A DNA stretch of 64,000 nt from NCBI RefSeq assembly GCF_905171765.1, contig NC_053391.1, positions 261,781,918 through 261,845,917 of the forward strand, read 5' to 3'. Source of the stretch: Bufo bufo. Taxonomy: Eukaryota; Chordata; Amphibia; Anura; Bufonidae. Position numbers and translations under genes: made by a program. Below, in pieces: positions 33,175 through 44,286 of the stretch (the first letter of the stretch is position 1; the number at the start of each line of letters is the position of its first letter). The notes beneath the pieces are model-generated. The model ran no database searches and was not told where the DNA came from. It worked only from the letters and a program-made list of their open reading frames with translations.

Positions 33175-34525
33175 CAGTGGTATGCAAAAAGTTGGGCACC
33201 CCTGGTCAAAATTACTGCTACTGTGAACAGTTAAGCAAGTTGAAGATGATATTATCCCCAAAAGGCACAATGTTAAAGATGACTCATTCCCTTTGCATTT
33301 TAAGCAAAAAAAATATATATTTTCATCTTTTACATCTTCAAAATAACATAAGGAAAAGGGTCCAGAGCAAAACATTGTGCATACTGCATGGTTATCTAGT
33401 AGCATCCCCTTTGGCAAGTATCAGAGCTTGCAAACACTTTTTGTAGCCAGCCAAGAATCTTTCAATTCTTGTTTGAGGGATTTTCATCATTCATTCTTGA
33501 AAAATTATTTTAGTTCAGCGAGATTCCTGGGCCGTCTTGCATGCACTGCTCTTTTTGAGGTCTATCCACAAATTGTCAATGATTTTCAGATCAGAAGACA
33601 GTGAGGGCCATAGTAAAACCTACAGCTTGTGCCTTTTGCGGTAGTCTATTGTGATTTTGAGGTGTGTTTAGGATCATTATCCATTTGTAGAAGCCATCCT
33701 CTCTTCAACTTCAGGTGTTTTACAGTTGGTTTTATGTTTGATTCCAGAATTTGCTTCAATTTCATTAAATCCATTCTCCCCTCTACCTGTGAAATGATCC
33801 CTGTGCCATTGGCTGCCACACAACACCAAACATGATTGATCCACCCCAATGCTTAAAGGCTATGTACACCTTCGGAGGCAATTTTTGTTTATGGTTACAT
33901 TTTACAATTTTTCTTGCTAAAAATCATATTTTTATTTGGTCTTTATTAAAAATATTGATCCATTCTGTCAAAAAAGGTTAACATTTTTTCTAACTGTGTG
34001 ACTGGTACTTTTATTTTCACTTTGTGGTGGTCATGCAATAAACCTTATCTCTAAACTACCAAGAGGTTATAAACACTTATTTAAGCCACATTCTTATCTG
34101 TAAGATAAGAACTGAGCTATAATGAGTGTTTATAATGTCAGAGAGCAGATATAAGGAGCCTGTCAGCTCCCCAAATGACACAAAAGACAGAAAATCCTCA
34201 GGCTGCAATTGAAAAACAGATTTTTAGCTCAAAGTAAGCGCATTGCAATAATGGAAAAAAATTGCCCCCAAAGGTGTTTAAGGGTTTGGAGAGATGTTCT
34301 TTTCATGAAATTATGTGCCCTTTTTTCTTCAAACATACCTTTGCTCATTTTGACCAAAGAGTTCTATTTTAACCTCATCATCCACAGTAATTGTTTCCAA
34401 AATGTATTAACTTGTTTAGATGTTCTTTTGCAAACTTTTGACGCTTAATTTTGTGGTGAGGATGCTTTGTGGGCCTCTATCATTTTCATTTACAGAGTGT
34501 TAGGCAGCTGCTTAGAAGAATCCAT
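33175..34525 (-). mobile_element. Decayed Tc1/mariner element
   Basis: The left end CAGTGGTATGCAAAAAGTTG is a typical Tc1-type terminus. The minus-strand frame 33646-33849 encodes a DDE transposase piece with VWCCVAANGTG and LLQMDNDPKHTSK, the second catalytic Asp region. Sequence on both sides of a MITE (33857-34277) reads as one element when the MITE is removed. The first Asp and the helix-turn-helix are not recognisable; the right end is at about 34525, next to Penelope sequence. Confidence 0.75.
33857..34277. mobile_element. TTAA-flanked MITE inside Tc1
   Basis: It lies between TTAA at 33853-33856 and TTAA at 34278-34281. Near the ends, ACACCTTCGGAGGCAATTTT and, reversed, ACACCTTTGGGGGCAATTTT form inverted repeats, although the outermost bases differ (AGGCTATGT at the left only). 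A TTAA target suggests mobilisation by a piggyBac-type transposase. Confidence 0.65.
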
Positions 34526-34527
34526 GT

Positions 34528-34687
34528 ATATAAATTTAAAAACAGGCACTCACCATCTAACAAAATTTTTCCCTACAATATTCTGTAATAAAATATTTGC
34601 AATATTCAGTGATAATAAATATTCTGCGATTATTTCAGTCTCGAATTTCAACTCTATGCAATCTAAAAAATATTATTAATTAAAAAA
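34528..34687 (-). repeat. Penelope inverted copy, left arm part 1
   Basis: The reverse complement of this segment matches 51080-51293 (ATTGCAAAGAGTTGAAATTC through GATGGTGAGTGCCTG), with a short internal difference. The arm resumes at 39303 after Ngaro-1. Confidence 0.75.
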
Positions 34688-35156
34688 ACTGTGCAATGTG
34701 AACACAATCAATATAACAAATATCCAACAAAGTGCTTGAATATATTTATGGGCAGGGCTGAATGCGTCTTGGACGTGGGTAAGGCATGCCGAACCTGAAC
34801 TATGGCTGAGTTGTGCCGGGAGCCACGGGCGTGGGTAAGCCTGGAGAGGGCGTACCCTATTGGAGTGTGTGAAAAAGGGGTGGGAGGGAGGGGTAAGTGA
34901 GACACACCACCTGAGGGAAGGAATTGGCAGGTATATATAGGGAGCCAACGCCCTGCCCACAAATACAGGCTGAAATCAGCCTTAATACTTATGGGCAGGG
35001 CTGAATGCGTCTTGGACGTGGGTAAGGCATGCCGAACCTGAACTATGGCTGAGTTGTGCCGGGAGCCATGGGCGTGGGTAAGCCTGGAGAGGGCAAAAAG
35101 ACAAGTACACTATGTTGTCTAAACCGGTTTATTCATATACTTCCAACTCGCATGAC

Positions 35157-36090
35157 CTATAACGCCAATGACTGAAAAGCCTGGGATATTTCCCTGTGTG
35201 GGTTTGGAATGTATCTAATGAAACAAGATGATCTCCAGTGCCCCATGGAACGAATGACATGAGCAGGGACTTGGTGTTTCGACGCTGACGAAGCCGCTCC
35301 GATGCGGAACGAGTGACCCGAGATGACTCCTGGGTCGTACCCAAGGCCTGCTGCCAGAGAACGGATATGGGACGTGAATTGGTTTGAAGAGAGGGGTTTG
35401 TCTTTGAAGGGCAGGAGAGGACTGTTACAAGGCGCTGTCTTTAACAGGGATAATAATTTGTTGAGGATCCGAACTGGGCACCAGTTATTTTGGGTAGGGA
35501 AATATTTAGTCTCCGTGGGTGGCCCTGCTTGGTTTGTTTTGGTCAGTGAAAGGCTGAGTACGAAATAGTCATTATGCCACGACAGCTGTTCTTTGCGGAG
35601 ACAGCCATGTCCCGGAGAGCTGCCAGTGAATTCTCCTGGCCGGAGGAAGCCGTAAAAACTTAAAAACATGGCTGCTTGTATTACCGTGCTGGTCAAGGGC
35701 CCAAAAGGACAGCCATCTAGGGCAGAAGACAAATCCCTGAACAGCTTGCTGGACACCGGTTGTCTACAGGTGGGAGCCTGTTTTGCATTTTTTGTATTCC
35801 CCTGAGGGCCGCCTTGATTGCCTGGTTTGAAAAAAAATAGAAGATCGACCCAGATTACTGAGCATGAAGTGATGTTGGAGGCCCGCTAGGTATAATTTGA
35901 TGGTATTATAAGAGAGTTTAAGTTGGGAATAACAGAAAGCTATGAACGCCAGCAAGTATGATGTTTCGTCACGGCCGCCCTGAGGGTAAAGGAGTCTAAA
36001 ACTATCAAACGCTTTCAACCCGGCTCTGTAATTCCTGGCCGTATTTGGGGCTAATGATTGACTTATGAGGTGTTTTGCTGTCGAAATCAA
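35157..36090 (-). pseudogene. Tyrosine recombinase of Ngaro-1
   Basis: The frame at 36090-35764 holds the N-terminal helical DNA-binding part (SLAPNTARNYRAGLKAF, then YNTIKLYLAGLQHH). A stop and a one-base shift follow near 35760. The frame 35756-35157 holds the catalytic part: FLRPGEF (first Arg), GHSFRIGAAS (His-x-x-Arg), GHWRS and the Tyr in CFIRYIP. These residues form the R-H-R-Y active site that integrates a circular DNA intermediate, which explains the lack of target duplications. It is clearly related to the recombinase of Ngaro-2 (60100-61040) but not recently duplicated from it. The single disruption suggests moderate age. Confidence 0.88.
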
Positions 36091-36729
36091 AGACTCTAGC
36101 CCATCACTAGAGTGTTGTGTGTCGGGATTGAGGCTCCCGTGGGGTCCGCGTCGGGCATCTCCTGAAAGAAAACCAAAAAATTAAATCTAGACAGTGCATC
36201 TGCTGCTACATTTCTTTGACCCTGAGACATCGTGGATCCGCCTTTGACTGAACCTGACTTTGATGAATGACTTGATCTGGATTGCCGCGAACAGAAAAAC
36301 CAACAATAAGAGCTAAATAAGGTATATACAGACTGGGATATGCAAGGATAGAACCTCCCAGTGCTATTACCCTCGTTGCGTATGACTTACCTTGCAGGAC
36401 TTTTAGCCTACTTTGAGAATGATAGTGGCCGGAGACACTTCTAGGAATCTGAGGGAAAACATTTAAGTAAACTGAATAACGTAGCCGTGAGAAAAGGATG
36501 AGGACCGTGAAACCCCTTGATTGTCCGGAAGGCTCCTAAGAGCCGAGCCTGGACAGACTAGAACGGGGTGTGGCGAACCCAATATGACATATGATGTGGA
36601 TACAGCAGTGGCTAACTTGGAGGTCCAGTTGTCACTCAACATTTAGCTCATCCTAGGGGTAACCCGGACAGGACAAATGGTGTGACATGTTATCAGTGGT
36701 AGCTGAACCTGGACAACCTATGTGACGTA
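36091..36729. other. Ngaro-1 internal region without recognised gene
   Basis: No reverse transcriptase or RNase H motif was found, although ORF2 would be expected just upstream of the recombinase on the minus strand. This marks an internal deletion or replacement. Confidence 0.5.
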
Positions 36730-38395
36730 CTACATTAAACATGGCCTGGACGATCCAGGTGACATACTACATTAAACATGGCCTGGACGATCCAGGTGAC
36801 ATACTACATTAAACATGGCCTGGACGATCCAGGTGACATACTACATTAAACATGGCCTGGACGATCCAGGTGACATACTACATTAAACATGGCCTGGACG
36901 ATCCAGGTGACATACTACATTAAACATGGCCTGGACGATCCAGGTGACATACTACATTAAACATGGCCTGGACGATCCAGGTGACATACTACATTAAACA
37001 TGGCCTGGACGATCCAGGTGACATACTACATTAAACATGGCCTGGACGATCCAGGTGACATACTACATTAAACATGGCCTGGACGATCCAGGTGACATAC
37101 TACATTAAACATGGCCTGGACGATCCAGGTGACATACTACATTAAACATGGCCTGGACGATCCAGGTGACATACTACATTAAACATGGCCTGGACGATCC
37201 AGGTGACATACTACATTAAACATGGCCTGGACGATCCAGGTGACATACTACATTAAACATGGCCTGGACGATCCAGGTGACATACTACATTAAACATGGC
37301 CTGGACGATCCAGGTGACATACTACATTAAACATGGCCTGGACGATCCAGGTAACATACTACTTAAAAACGTGGCCTGGACGATCCAGGTGACATAACAT
37401 TAGACTTGGCCTGGACGATCCAGGTAAAATACCATATTGAACATAGCCTGGACAATCCAGGTGACATACAACACTGAACCCGGCCTGGATGATCCAGACG
37501 ACGCACAACATTAGACCCGGCCCGGACAATCCAGGTAACATACTACGTAAAACTCGGCCCCGTATGATCCAGAGGACATATAAAAAACTCGGCCTGGACG
37601 ATCCAGGTGACGTGTTACATTGGCTCGTTTGAAAAACTAACTGCGTGTCACAACAATGGCTAAATTGAAGGTCCAGTTGTCGCCCAACATTTAGCTCATC
37701 CTGGCGTGACCCAGAGGCAAGATAAATGATGTGACATGGTATAAGTGGTAGCTGAACCTAGACGATCCAGGTGACATACAACGCTAAAGTTGGCCTGGAC
37801 GATCCAGGTGACATACAACATTGAACTCGGCCTGGACGATCCAGGTGACATACAACGTTTAAAGTTGGCCTGGACGATCCAGGTGACATAACATTAAACA
37901 CGGCCTGGACGATCCAGGTGACATACAACGCTAAAGTTGGCCTGGACGATCCAGGTGACATACAACATTAAATTCGGCCTGGCGATCCAGGTGACATACA
38001 ACGCTAAAGTTGGCCTGGACGATCCAGGTGACATAACATTAAACACGGCCTGGACGATCCAGGTGACATACAACGCTAAAGTTGGCCTGGACGATCCAGG
38101 TGACATACAACATTGAACTCGGCCTGGACGATCCAGGTGACATACAACGTTTAAAGTTGGCCTGGACGATCCAGGTGACATGACATAAAACACGGCCTGG
38201 ACGATCCAGGTGACATACAACGCTAAAGTTGGCCTGGACGATCCAGGTGACATACAACATTGAACTCGGCCTGGACGATCCAGGTGACATACAACGTTTA
38301 AAGTTGGCCTGGACGATCCAGGTGACATGACATTAAACACGGCCTGGACGATCCAGGTGACATACAACATTGAACTTGGCCTGAGTGGTCCAGGC
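36730..38395. repeat. 37 bp hairpin minisatellite
   Basis: A unit with the palindrome CCTGGACGATCCAGG followed by TGACATACTACATTAAACAT. About 17 almost identical 37 bp copies span 36741-37370. Diverged copies follow to about 37600, a short non-repeat gap, and about 17 more (37755-38395) with spacers alternating between CAACGCTAAAGTT, CAACATTGAACTC and CATTAAACAC. The hairpin core is kept while the spacers vary. Confidence 0.92.
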
Positions 38396-39204
38396 GACAG
38401 ATGATTTAAGTACGCGGTATATGTGATAACTGAACTGATCGCGCGCCGCTGACGAATCTTTCCAGCCAAACCTGCGTTTGGAAACAGGGAGCCTGCCACG
38501 CGCAATTTTGGACCCCTGACACCTGCTGGCAGTGTGAATCCCTGCTTCCATGCCGTGACACAATTCTGACCTGCAGGGACCAAGTAACTTACTGGCCCAT
38601 GTGCTGTTGATTAATATATGCAAATACGCACACCAAAATTGCCCCTGACACAGGCTGGAAGCTGGGCTGCCGCAGTTTGGCGTAACGCCGGCAACAATGC
38701 CCACTGCTTCCCATCTGTGCCGCCTCTGCTATATAGCGTCTCTGCTGGGGCAATGATTTATTATCCCCCTTTTTTTTTTTTTTTTTTTTTTTATCTGGGG
38801 TGGATATTTCCGAGTGGGCATGTGGCGCACTCATGGCCGCTGCAGGGAGGGGAAGGGGGACCCCCGTGCTTGCTACCCTGCTTGGACTGGGATGTGCGGT
38901 CCCCAAGTGCGAGCCTGGAGTGGACGGACGTGTGTGGGAGGTGTTGCGATCAGTGCTCGGCTGGAGGAGGGCAGGCGGAAGTGGATGCGTTCCACCTTGA
39001 ACCGCAGAACCTTTGTGGAGGAGTGCTACTGCCCGTAGCCGTGAGTAGGCGGGAGCTCATGCTCCAAGAACTTACGTGTAACCGAACGACCTCTCTTGAT
39101 ATCGTGGCGCTGTGTAGCGAATCGCACTTGAACAACCCGACGTGAAGCTGGAAAAAAACAGACGTGAAGCTTGCATGGCAGCTAGATGTGGCTCCTCCTA
39201 CAAA
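38396..39204. other. Ngaro-1 leader region
   Basis: Between the minisatellite and repeat A1. It has a T-run at 38768-38792 and GC-rich sequence at 38800-39060. No gene is supported. Confidence 0.4.
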
Positions 39205-39302
39205 GTAAGTGAGACACACCACCTGAGGGAAGGAATTGGCAGGTATATATAGGGAGCCAACGCCCTGCCCACAAATACAGGCTGAAATCAGCCTTAATAC
39301 TA

Positions 39303-39754
39303 GTGATCAAATGATTCTGTGTATACAGATATATAACACTTATCCTAATGGTGCATAAATAATAATGGTGGTTAAACAAATTTCTTCCCAATCGTTATCA
39401 CTGGTGTTATGTGATAATATGGGAAATTACTTGTGTGAACAAAAGTTTTTGCAAATTCGATATATAGAGTTCGGTATATAAAATTCGTTTGGGAGGGCAG
39501 GTATCTAAAATCAGACTGGCTCCTGGGGCGTCCCCCTTGCACAGCCTCTTACCTGTTCCCTCCATTCACTGCTCTGCAGACTGGATCTCTTTATAGGTAC
39601 CTGTGTTCCTGCGATAGTTGCGGTATTTCGGTGTGTCACTTATTATTCACCGTCACTCGGATTTTCCAGCTCTATAAAACATAGGTCTCGATGTCTCTTT
39701 ACAGGAGATGTTAGTAATCTTCACCGCAGGATAGCAACTGTAGCAGATCATATA
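39303..39754 (-). repeat. Penelope inverted copy, left arm part 2
   Basis: Its reverse complement matches 44032-44278 plus 50880-51090, across hAT-2. For example GATCTGCTACAGTTGCTATC (reverse) and CGAACTCTATATATCGAATT (reverse) occur in both. It ends where Tc1-1 begins, so the junction of the two inverted copies lies at the Tc1. Confidence 0.8.
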
Positions 39755-39756
39755 TA

Positions 39757-41333
39757 CACTGCTCAAAAAAATAAAGGGAACACTTAAACAACACAATGTA
39801 ACTCCAAGTCAATCACACTTCTGTGAAATCAAACTGTCCACTTAGGAAGCAACACTGAGTGACAATCAATTTCACATGCTGTTGTGCAAATGGGATAGGC
39901 AACAGGTGGAAATTATAGGCAATTAGCAAGACACCCCCAATAAAGGAGTGGTTCTGCAGGTGGTGACCTGACCACTTCTCAGTTCCTATGCTTCCTGGCT
40001 GATGTTTTGGTCACTTTTTAATGCTGCCGGTGCTTTCACTCTAGTGGTAGCATGAGACGGAGTCTACAACCCACACAAGTGGCTCAGGTAGTCCAGCTTA
40101 TCCAGGATGGCACATCAATGCGAGCTGTGGCAAGAAGGTTTGCTGTGTCTGTCAGCATAGTGTCCAGAGCATGGAGGCGCTAACAGGATACAGGCCAGTA
40201 CATCAGGAGACGTGGAGGAGGCCGTAGAAGGGCAACAACCCAGCAGCAGGACCTCTACCTCCGCCTTTGTGCAAGGAGGAACAGGAGGAGCACTGCCAGA
40301 GCCCTGCAAAATGACCTCCAGCAGGCCACAAATGTGCATGTGTCTGCTCAAACGGTCAGAAACAGACTCCATGAGGGTGATATGAGGGCCCGACGTCCAC
40401 AGGTGGGGGTTGTGCTTACAGCTCAACACCGTGCAGGACGTTTGGCATTTGCCAGAAAACACCAAGATTGGCAAATTCGCCACTGGCGCCCTGTGCTCTT
40501 CACAGATGAAAGCAGGTTCACACTGAGCACATGTGACAGACGTGACAGAGTCTGGAGATGCCGTGGAGAAGGTTCTGCTGCCTGCAACATCCTCCAGCAT
40601 GACCGGTTTGGCATTGGGTCAGTAATGTTGTGGGGTGGCATTTCTTTGGAGGGCCGCACAGCCCTCCATGTGCTCGGCAGAGGTAGCCTGACTGCCATTA
40701 GGTACCGAGATGAGATCCTCAGACCCCTTGTGAGACCATATGCTGGTGCGGTTGGCCCTGGGTTCCTCCTAATGCAAGACAATGCTAGACCTCATGTGGC
40801 TGGAGTGTGTCAGCAGTTCCTGCAAGACGAAGGCATTGATGCTATGGACTGGCCCGCCCGTTCCCCAGACCTGAATCCAATTGAGCACATCTGGGACATC
40901 ACGTCTCGCTCTATCCACCAACGTCACGTTGCACCACAGACTGTCCAGGAGTTGGCAGATGCTTTAGTCCAGGTCTGGGAGGAGATCCCTCAGGAGACCG
41001 TCCGCCACCTCATCATAAGCATGCACAGGTGTTGTAGGGAGGTCATACAGGCACGTGGAGGCCACACACACTACTGAGCCTCATTTTGACTTGTTTTAAG
41101 GACTTTACATCAAAGTTGGATCAGCCTATAGTGTGTTTTTCCACTTTAATTTTGAGGGTGACTCCAAATCCAGACCTCCATGGGTTAAAAAATTTGATTT
41201 CCATTTTTTTTTTTTGTGTGATTTTGTTGTCAGCACATTCAACTATGTAAAGAACAAAGTATTTCAGAAGAATATTTAATTAATTCAGATCTAGGATGTT
41301 ATTTTTGTGTTCCCTTTATTTTTTTGAGCAGTG
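39757..41333 (+). mobile_element. Tc1/mariner transposon 1
   Basis: Ends CACTGCTCAAAAAAATAAAG and, reversed, the same; TA on each side (39755-39756 and 41334-41335) is the Tc1 target duplication. The length of 1577 bp fits Tc1. Two partial copies lie at 42309-43282 and 51387-52317. Confidence 0.95.
40052..41077 (+). pseudogene. Tc1 transposase, copy 1
   Basis: From ATG at 40052 the frame encodes a paired-type helix-turn-helix ([16 protein letters not shown]), a GRPR-like basic linker (RRRGGGRRR) and the DD34E catalytic core: FTDESRF (first Asp), MQDNARPH (second Asp) and [12 protein letters not shown] (Glu). It stops at 41077 after about 340 codons, the usual length. A TAA near 40180 replaces a codon that is Tyr in copy 3, and a small insertion is visible near 40270 relative to copy 3. 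Otherwise it is intact, so the element is relatively young. Confidence 0.93.
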
Positions 41334-41337
41334 TATA

Positions 41338-42308
41338 TGAATTTCACTTTAAAAACTCCAAAACTATGAAGAGGGGCATCAAATAAACCACTTTTTCCAA
41401 AAAACGCACCTGCGGTTTTCCTGCGTTGCGTTTTTTACCTAATGATGCGTTTTTTTCTTTTTCTTATAAAATTCAATCCATACTGTTAGCACCAACTTTC
41501 TTAGAGAATTTGTCAGTCACCAATCCTTGAAATATACCATCCAATGATTTTAATTGGCATTTTAACATCAATCACAAGGTAAGGCAGCAAGGGCAAAAAG
41601 GGAAAAGGAAAATATCCACAACACTAATGTTATTCTAGATTCTACTATATCTTGGCTTAAACTTTCCACTTTGTTTTATATTTGAGTTATGTTGAGTTAT
41701 GTAGAGTTATGTGGAATAACATTCCACATACTGAATCTGGCTGTTTTATCAGCATCCGGATCTCCCTCCCTTAATTCCACATACTCACAGTTGTATGGAT
41801 GGCAATCATTGGATTCCAGACCATGTCTTAGGTGGGATAGAAATATATTGACTATATAAGAAGGGGGTAGTTGCATTTGAAAACAAAGCCACTGAGGAAG
41901 AGGTTGTGACCTCGAAACGCGTCTGGCCGTGTTTGGATCTACAACTACCCACCTAAGACCACCATAAAGTGATTATACTTTATATTCTGAACAAGACTCT
42001 ATATAGGACACTGGGCCTTTTAAGAGCACTGAGCACTTTACACTCGAACCAGAGATCTGAGCTGATCTGCTACAGTTGCTATCCTGCGGTGAAGATTACT
42101 AACATCTCCTGTAAAGAGACATCGAGACCTATGTTTTACAGAGCTGGAAAATCCGAGTGACGGTGAATAATAAGTGACACACCGAAATACCGCAACTATC
42201 GCAGGAACACAGATACCTATAAAGAGATCCAGTCTGCAGAGCAGTGAACGGAGGGAACAGGTAAGAGGCTGTGCAAGGGGGACGCCCCAGGAGCCAACCT
42301 GATTTTAG
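41338..42308 (+). mobile_element. Penelope-like element, non-coding end region (copy 1)
   Basis: Sequence typical of a Penelope terminal repeat: a hammerhead motif with GAAACGCGTC near 41914, flanked by TATAAGAAGGGGGTAGTTGC and CTCTATATAGGACACTGG. There is no coding frame. It is repeated at 43287-44276 and its distal part is present inverted at 39303-39754. Confidence 0.7.
41884..41935 (+). ncRNA. Hammerhead ribozyme motif (copy 1)
   Basis: Core CUGAGGA (41892-41898, fits CUGANGA), stem II GAGGU/ACCUC with loop UGUG, then GAAACGCGUC (41914-41923). Stem I is GCCA/UGGC, extended by CAAA/UUUG across an internal loop. One extra A lies between the core and stem II, so activity is uncertain. Confidence 0.6.
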
Positions 42309-43282
42309 AAACAGACTCCATGAGGGTGATATGAGGGCCTGACGTCCACAGGTGGGGGTTGTGCTTACAGCCCAACACCGTGCAGGACGTTTGGCATTTG
42401 CCAGAAAACACCAAGATTGGCAAATTCGCCACTGGCGCCCTGTGCTCTTCACAGATGAAAGCAGGTTCACACTGAGCACATGTGACAGACGTGACAGAGT
42501 CTGGAGATGCCGTGGAGAAGGTTCTGCTGCCTGCAACATCCTCCAGCATGACCGGTTTGGCATTGGGTCAGTAATGGTGTGGGGTGGCATTTCTTTGGAG
42601 GGCCGCACAGCCCTCCATGTGCTCGGCAGAGGTAGCCTGACTGCCATTAGGTACCGAGATGAGATCCTCAGACCCCTTGTGAGACCATATGCTGGTGCGG
42701 TTGGCCCTGGGTTCCTCCTAATGCAAGACAATGCTAGACCTCATGTGGCTGGAGTGTGTCAGCAGTTCCTGCAAGACGAAGGCATTGATGCTATGGACTG
42801 GCCCGCCCGTTCCCCAGACCTGAATTCAATTGAGCACATCTGGGACATCACGTCTCGCTCTATCCACCAACGTCACGTTGCACCACAGACTGTCCAGGAG
42901 TTGGCAGATGCTTTAGTCCAGGTCTGGGAGGAGATCCCTCAGGAGACCGTCCGCCACCTCATCATGAGCATGCACAGGCGTTGTAGGGAGGTCATACAGG
43001 CACGTGGAGGCCACACACACTACTGAGCCTCATTTTGACTTGTTTTAAGGACTTTACATCAAAGTTGGATCAGCCTATAGTGTGTTTTTCCACTTTAATT
43101 TTGAGGGTGACTCCAAATCCAGACCTCCATGGGTTAAAAAATTTGATTTCCATTTTTTTTTTTTGTGTGATTTTGTTGTCAGCACATTCAACTATGTAAA
43201 GAACAAAGTATTTCAGAAGAATATTTAATTAATTCAGATCTAGGATGTTATTTTTGTGTTCCCTTTATTTTTTTGAGCAGTG
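42309..43282 (+). pseudogene. Tc1 copy 2, 5'-truncated transposase
   Basis: This is the duplicated 3' two-thirds of Tc1-1. The frame 42352-43026 keeps the whole catalytic core ([25 protein letters not shown]), but the helix-turn-helix region and the left terminal repeat are absent because the duplication started inside the gene. A Pro to Ser change is seen next to the catalytic Glu (NPIEH to NSIEH). It cannot move by itself. It ends at the right terminal repeat. Confidence 0.9.
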
Positions 43283-43849
43283 TATATGAATTTCACTTTA
43301 AAAACTCCAAAACTATGAAGAGGGGCATCAAATAAACCACTTTTTCCAAAAAACGCACCTGCGGTTTTCCTGCGTTGCGTTTTTTACCTAATGATGCGTT
43401 TTTTTATTTTTCTTATAAAATTCAATCCATACTGTTAGCACCAACTTTCTTAGAGAATTTGTCAGTCACCAATCATTGAAATATACCATCCAATGATTTT
43501 AATTGGCATTTTAACATCAATCACAAGGTAAGGCAGCAAGGGCAAAAAGGGAAAAGGAAAATATCCACAACACTAATGTTATTCTAGATTCTACTATATC
43601 TTGGCTTAAACTTTCCACTTTGTTTTATATTTGAGTTATGTTGAGTTATGTAGAGTTATGTGGAATAACATTCCACATCCTGAATCTGGCTGTTTTATCA
43701 GCATCCGGATCTCTCCTCGGCTGGGGGCTACCTCCCTTAATTCCACATACTCACAGTTGTATGGATGGCAATCATTGGATTCCAGACCATGTCTTAGGTG
43801 GAATAGAAATATATTGACTATATAAGAAGGGGGTAGTTGCATTTGAAAA

Positions 43850-43901
43850 CAAAGCCACTGAGGAAGAGGTTGTGACCTCGAAACGCGTCTGGACGTGTTT
43901 G
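43850..43901 (+). ncRNA. Hammerhead ribozyme motif (copy 2)
   Basis: Same core as at 41884 (CUGAGGA, GAGGU/ACCUC stem, GAAACGCGUC). The 3' side of stem I reads UGGA instead of UGGC, which loses one pair with GCCA. Confidence 0.55.
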
Positions 43902-44278
43902 GATCTACAACTACCCACCTAAGACCACCATAAAGTGATTATACTTTATATTCTGAACGAGACTCTATATAGGACACTGGGCGTTTTAAGAGCACTGAGC
44001 ACTTTACACTCGAACCAGAGATCTGAGCTGATCTGCTACAGTTGCTATCCTGCGGTGAAGATTACTAACATCTCCTGTAAAGAGACATCGAGAACTATGT
44101 TTTATAGAGCTGGAAAATCCGAGTGACGGTGAATAATAAGTGACACACCGAAATACCGCAACTATCGCAGGAACACAGATACCTATAAAGAGATCCAATC
44201 TGCAGAGCAGTGAATGGAGGGAACAGGTAAGAGGCTGTGCAAGGGGGACGCCCCAGGAGCCAGCCTGATTTTAGATAC

Positions 44279-44286
44279 CTGACCTC
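44279..44286. repeat. hAT-2 target-site duplication, left
   Basis: CTGACCTC directly before TAGGGATGAACG; identical at 50862-50869. Confidence 0.95.

Larger units (their letters stand above)
34688..39302 (-). mobile_element. Ngaro-type tyrosine-recombinase retrotransposon 1, deleted
   Basis: On the minus strand the order is A1 (39301-39205), internal region, B1 (35094-34988), A2 (34987-34891), B2 (34852-34748): the split direct repeats of Ngaro elements. For example GTGAGACACACCACCTGAGG occurs at 34899 and 39208, and GGGCAGGGCTGAATGCGTCT at 34750 and 34990. Comparison with the other Penelope arm (51060-51090) shows a clean insertion in an A-run with no clear target duplication. About 60 bp beyond B2 (34688-34747) also belongs to the insert. 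ORF1 and the reverse transcriptase are missing; only the recombinase remains. Confidence 0.8.
40360..44276 (+). repeat. 1949 bp tandem duplication (Tc1 3' part plus Penelope)
   Basis: Unit 1 (40360-42308) and unit 2 (42309-about 44276) are nearly identical. The join GATTTTAGAAACAGACTCC at 42301-42319 fuses Penelope sequence to the middle of the Tc1 transposase. Unit 2 has an 18 bp insertion near 43715. The crossover must post-date Tc1-1 and pre-date hAT-2. Confidence 0.88.
43287..44286 (+). mobile_element. Penelope-like element, non-coding end region (copy 2)
   Basis: Repeat of 41338-42308, then continues as GATACCTGACCTC up to hAT-2 and resumes at 50870. It carries the third hammerhead motif. 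Confidence 0.7.

Noticed and set aside
36730..38395. CRISPR-like pattern: short palindromic repeats with regular spacing
   Set aside because: The spacers are identical or variants of a few sequences, no cas genes exist nearby and the context is a vertebrate retrotransposon. It is a minisatellite.
37758..38583. Minus-strand frame of about 229 codons with repeated SPGSSRP segments
   Set aside because: Translation of the hairpin minisatellite; a 37 bp unit cannot keep one frame and the composition is repeat-driven.
40115..40782. Minus-strand frames opposite Tc1 transposase (also 42129-42731 and 51747-52285)
   Set aside because: Shadows of the well-supported plus-strand DDE transposase.
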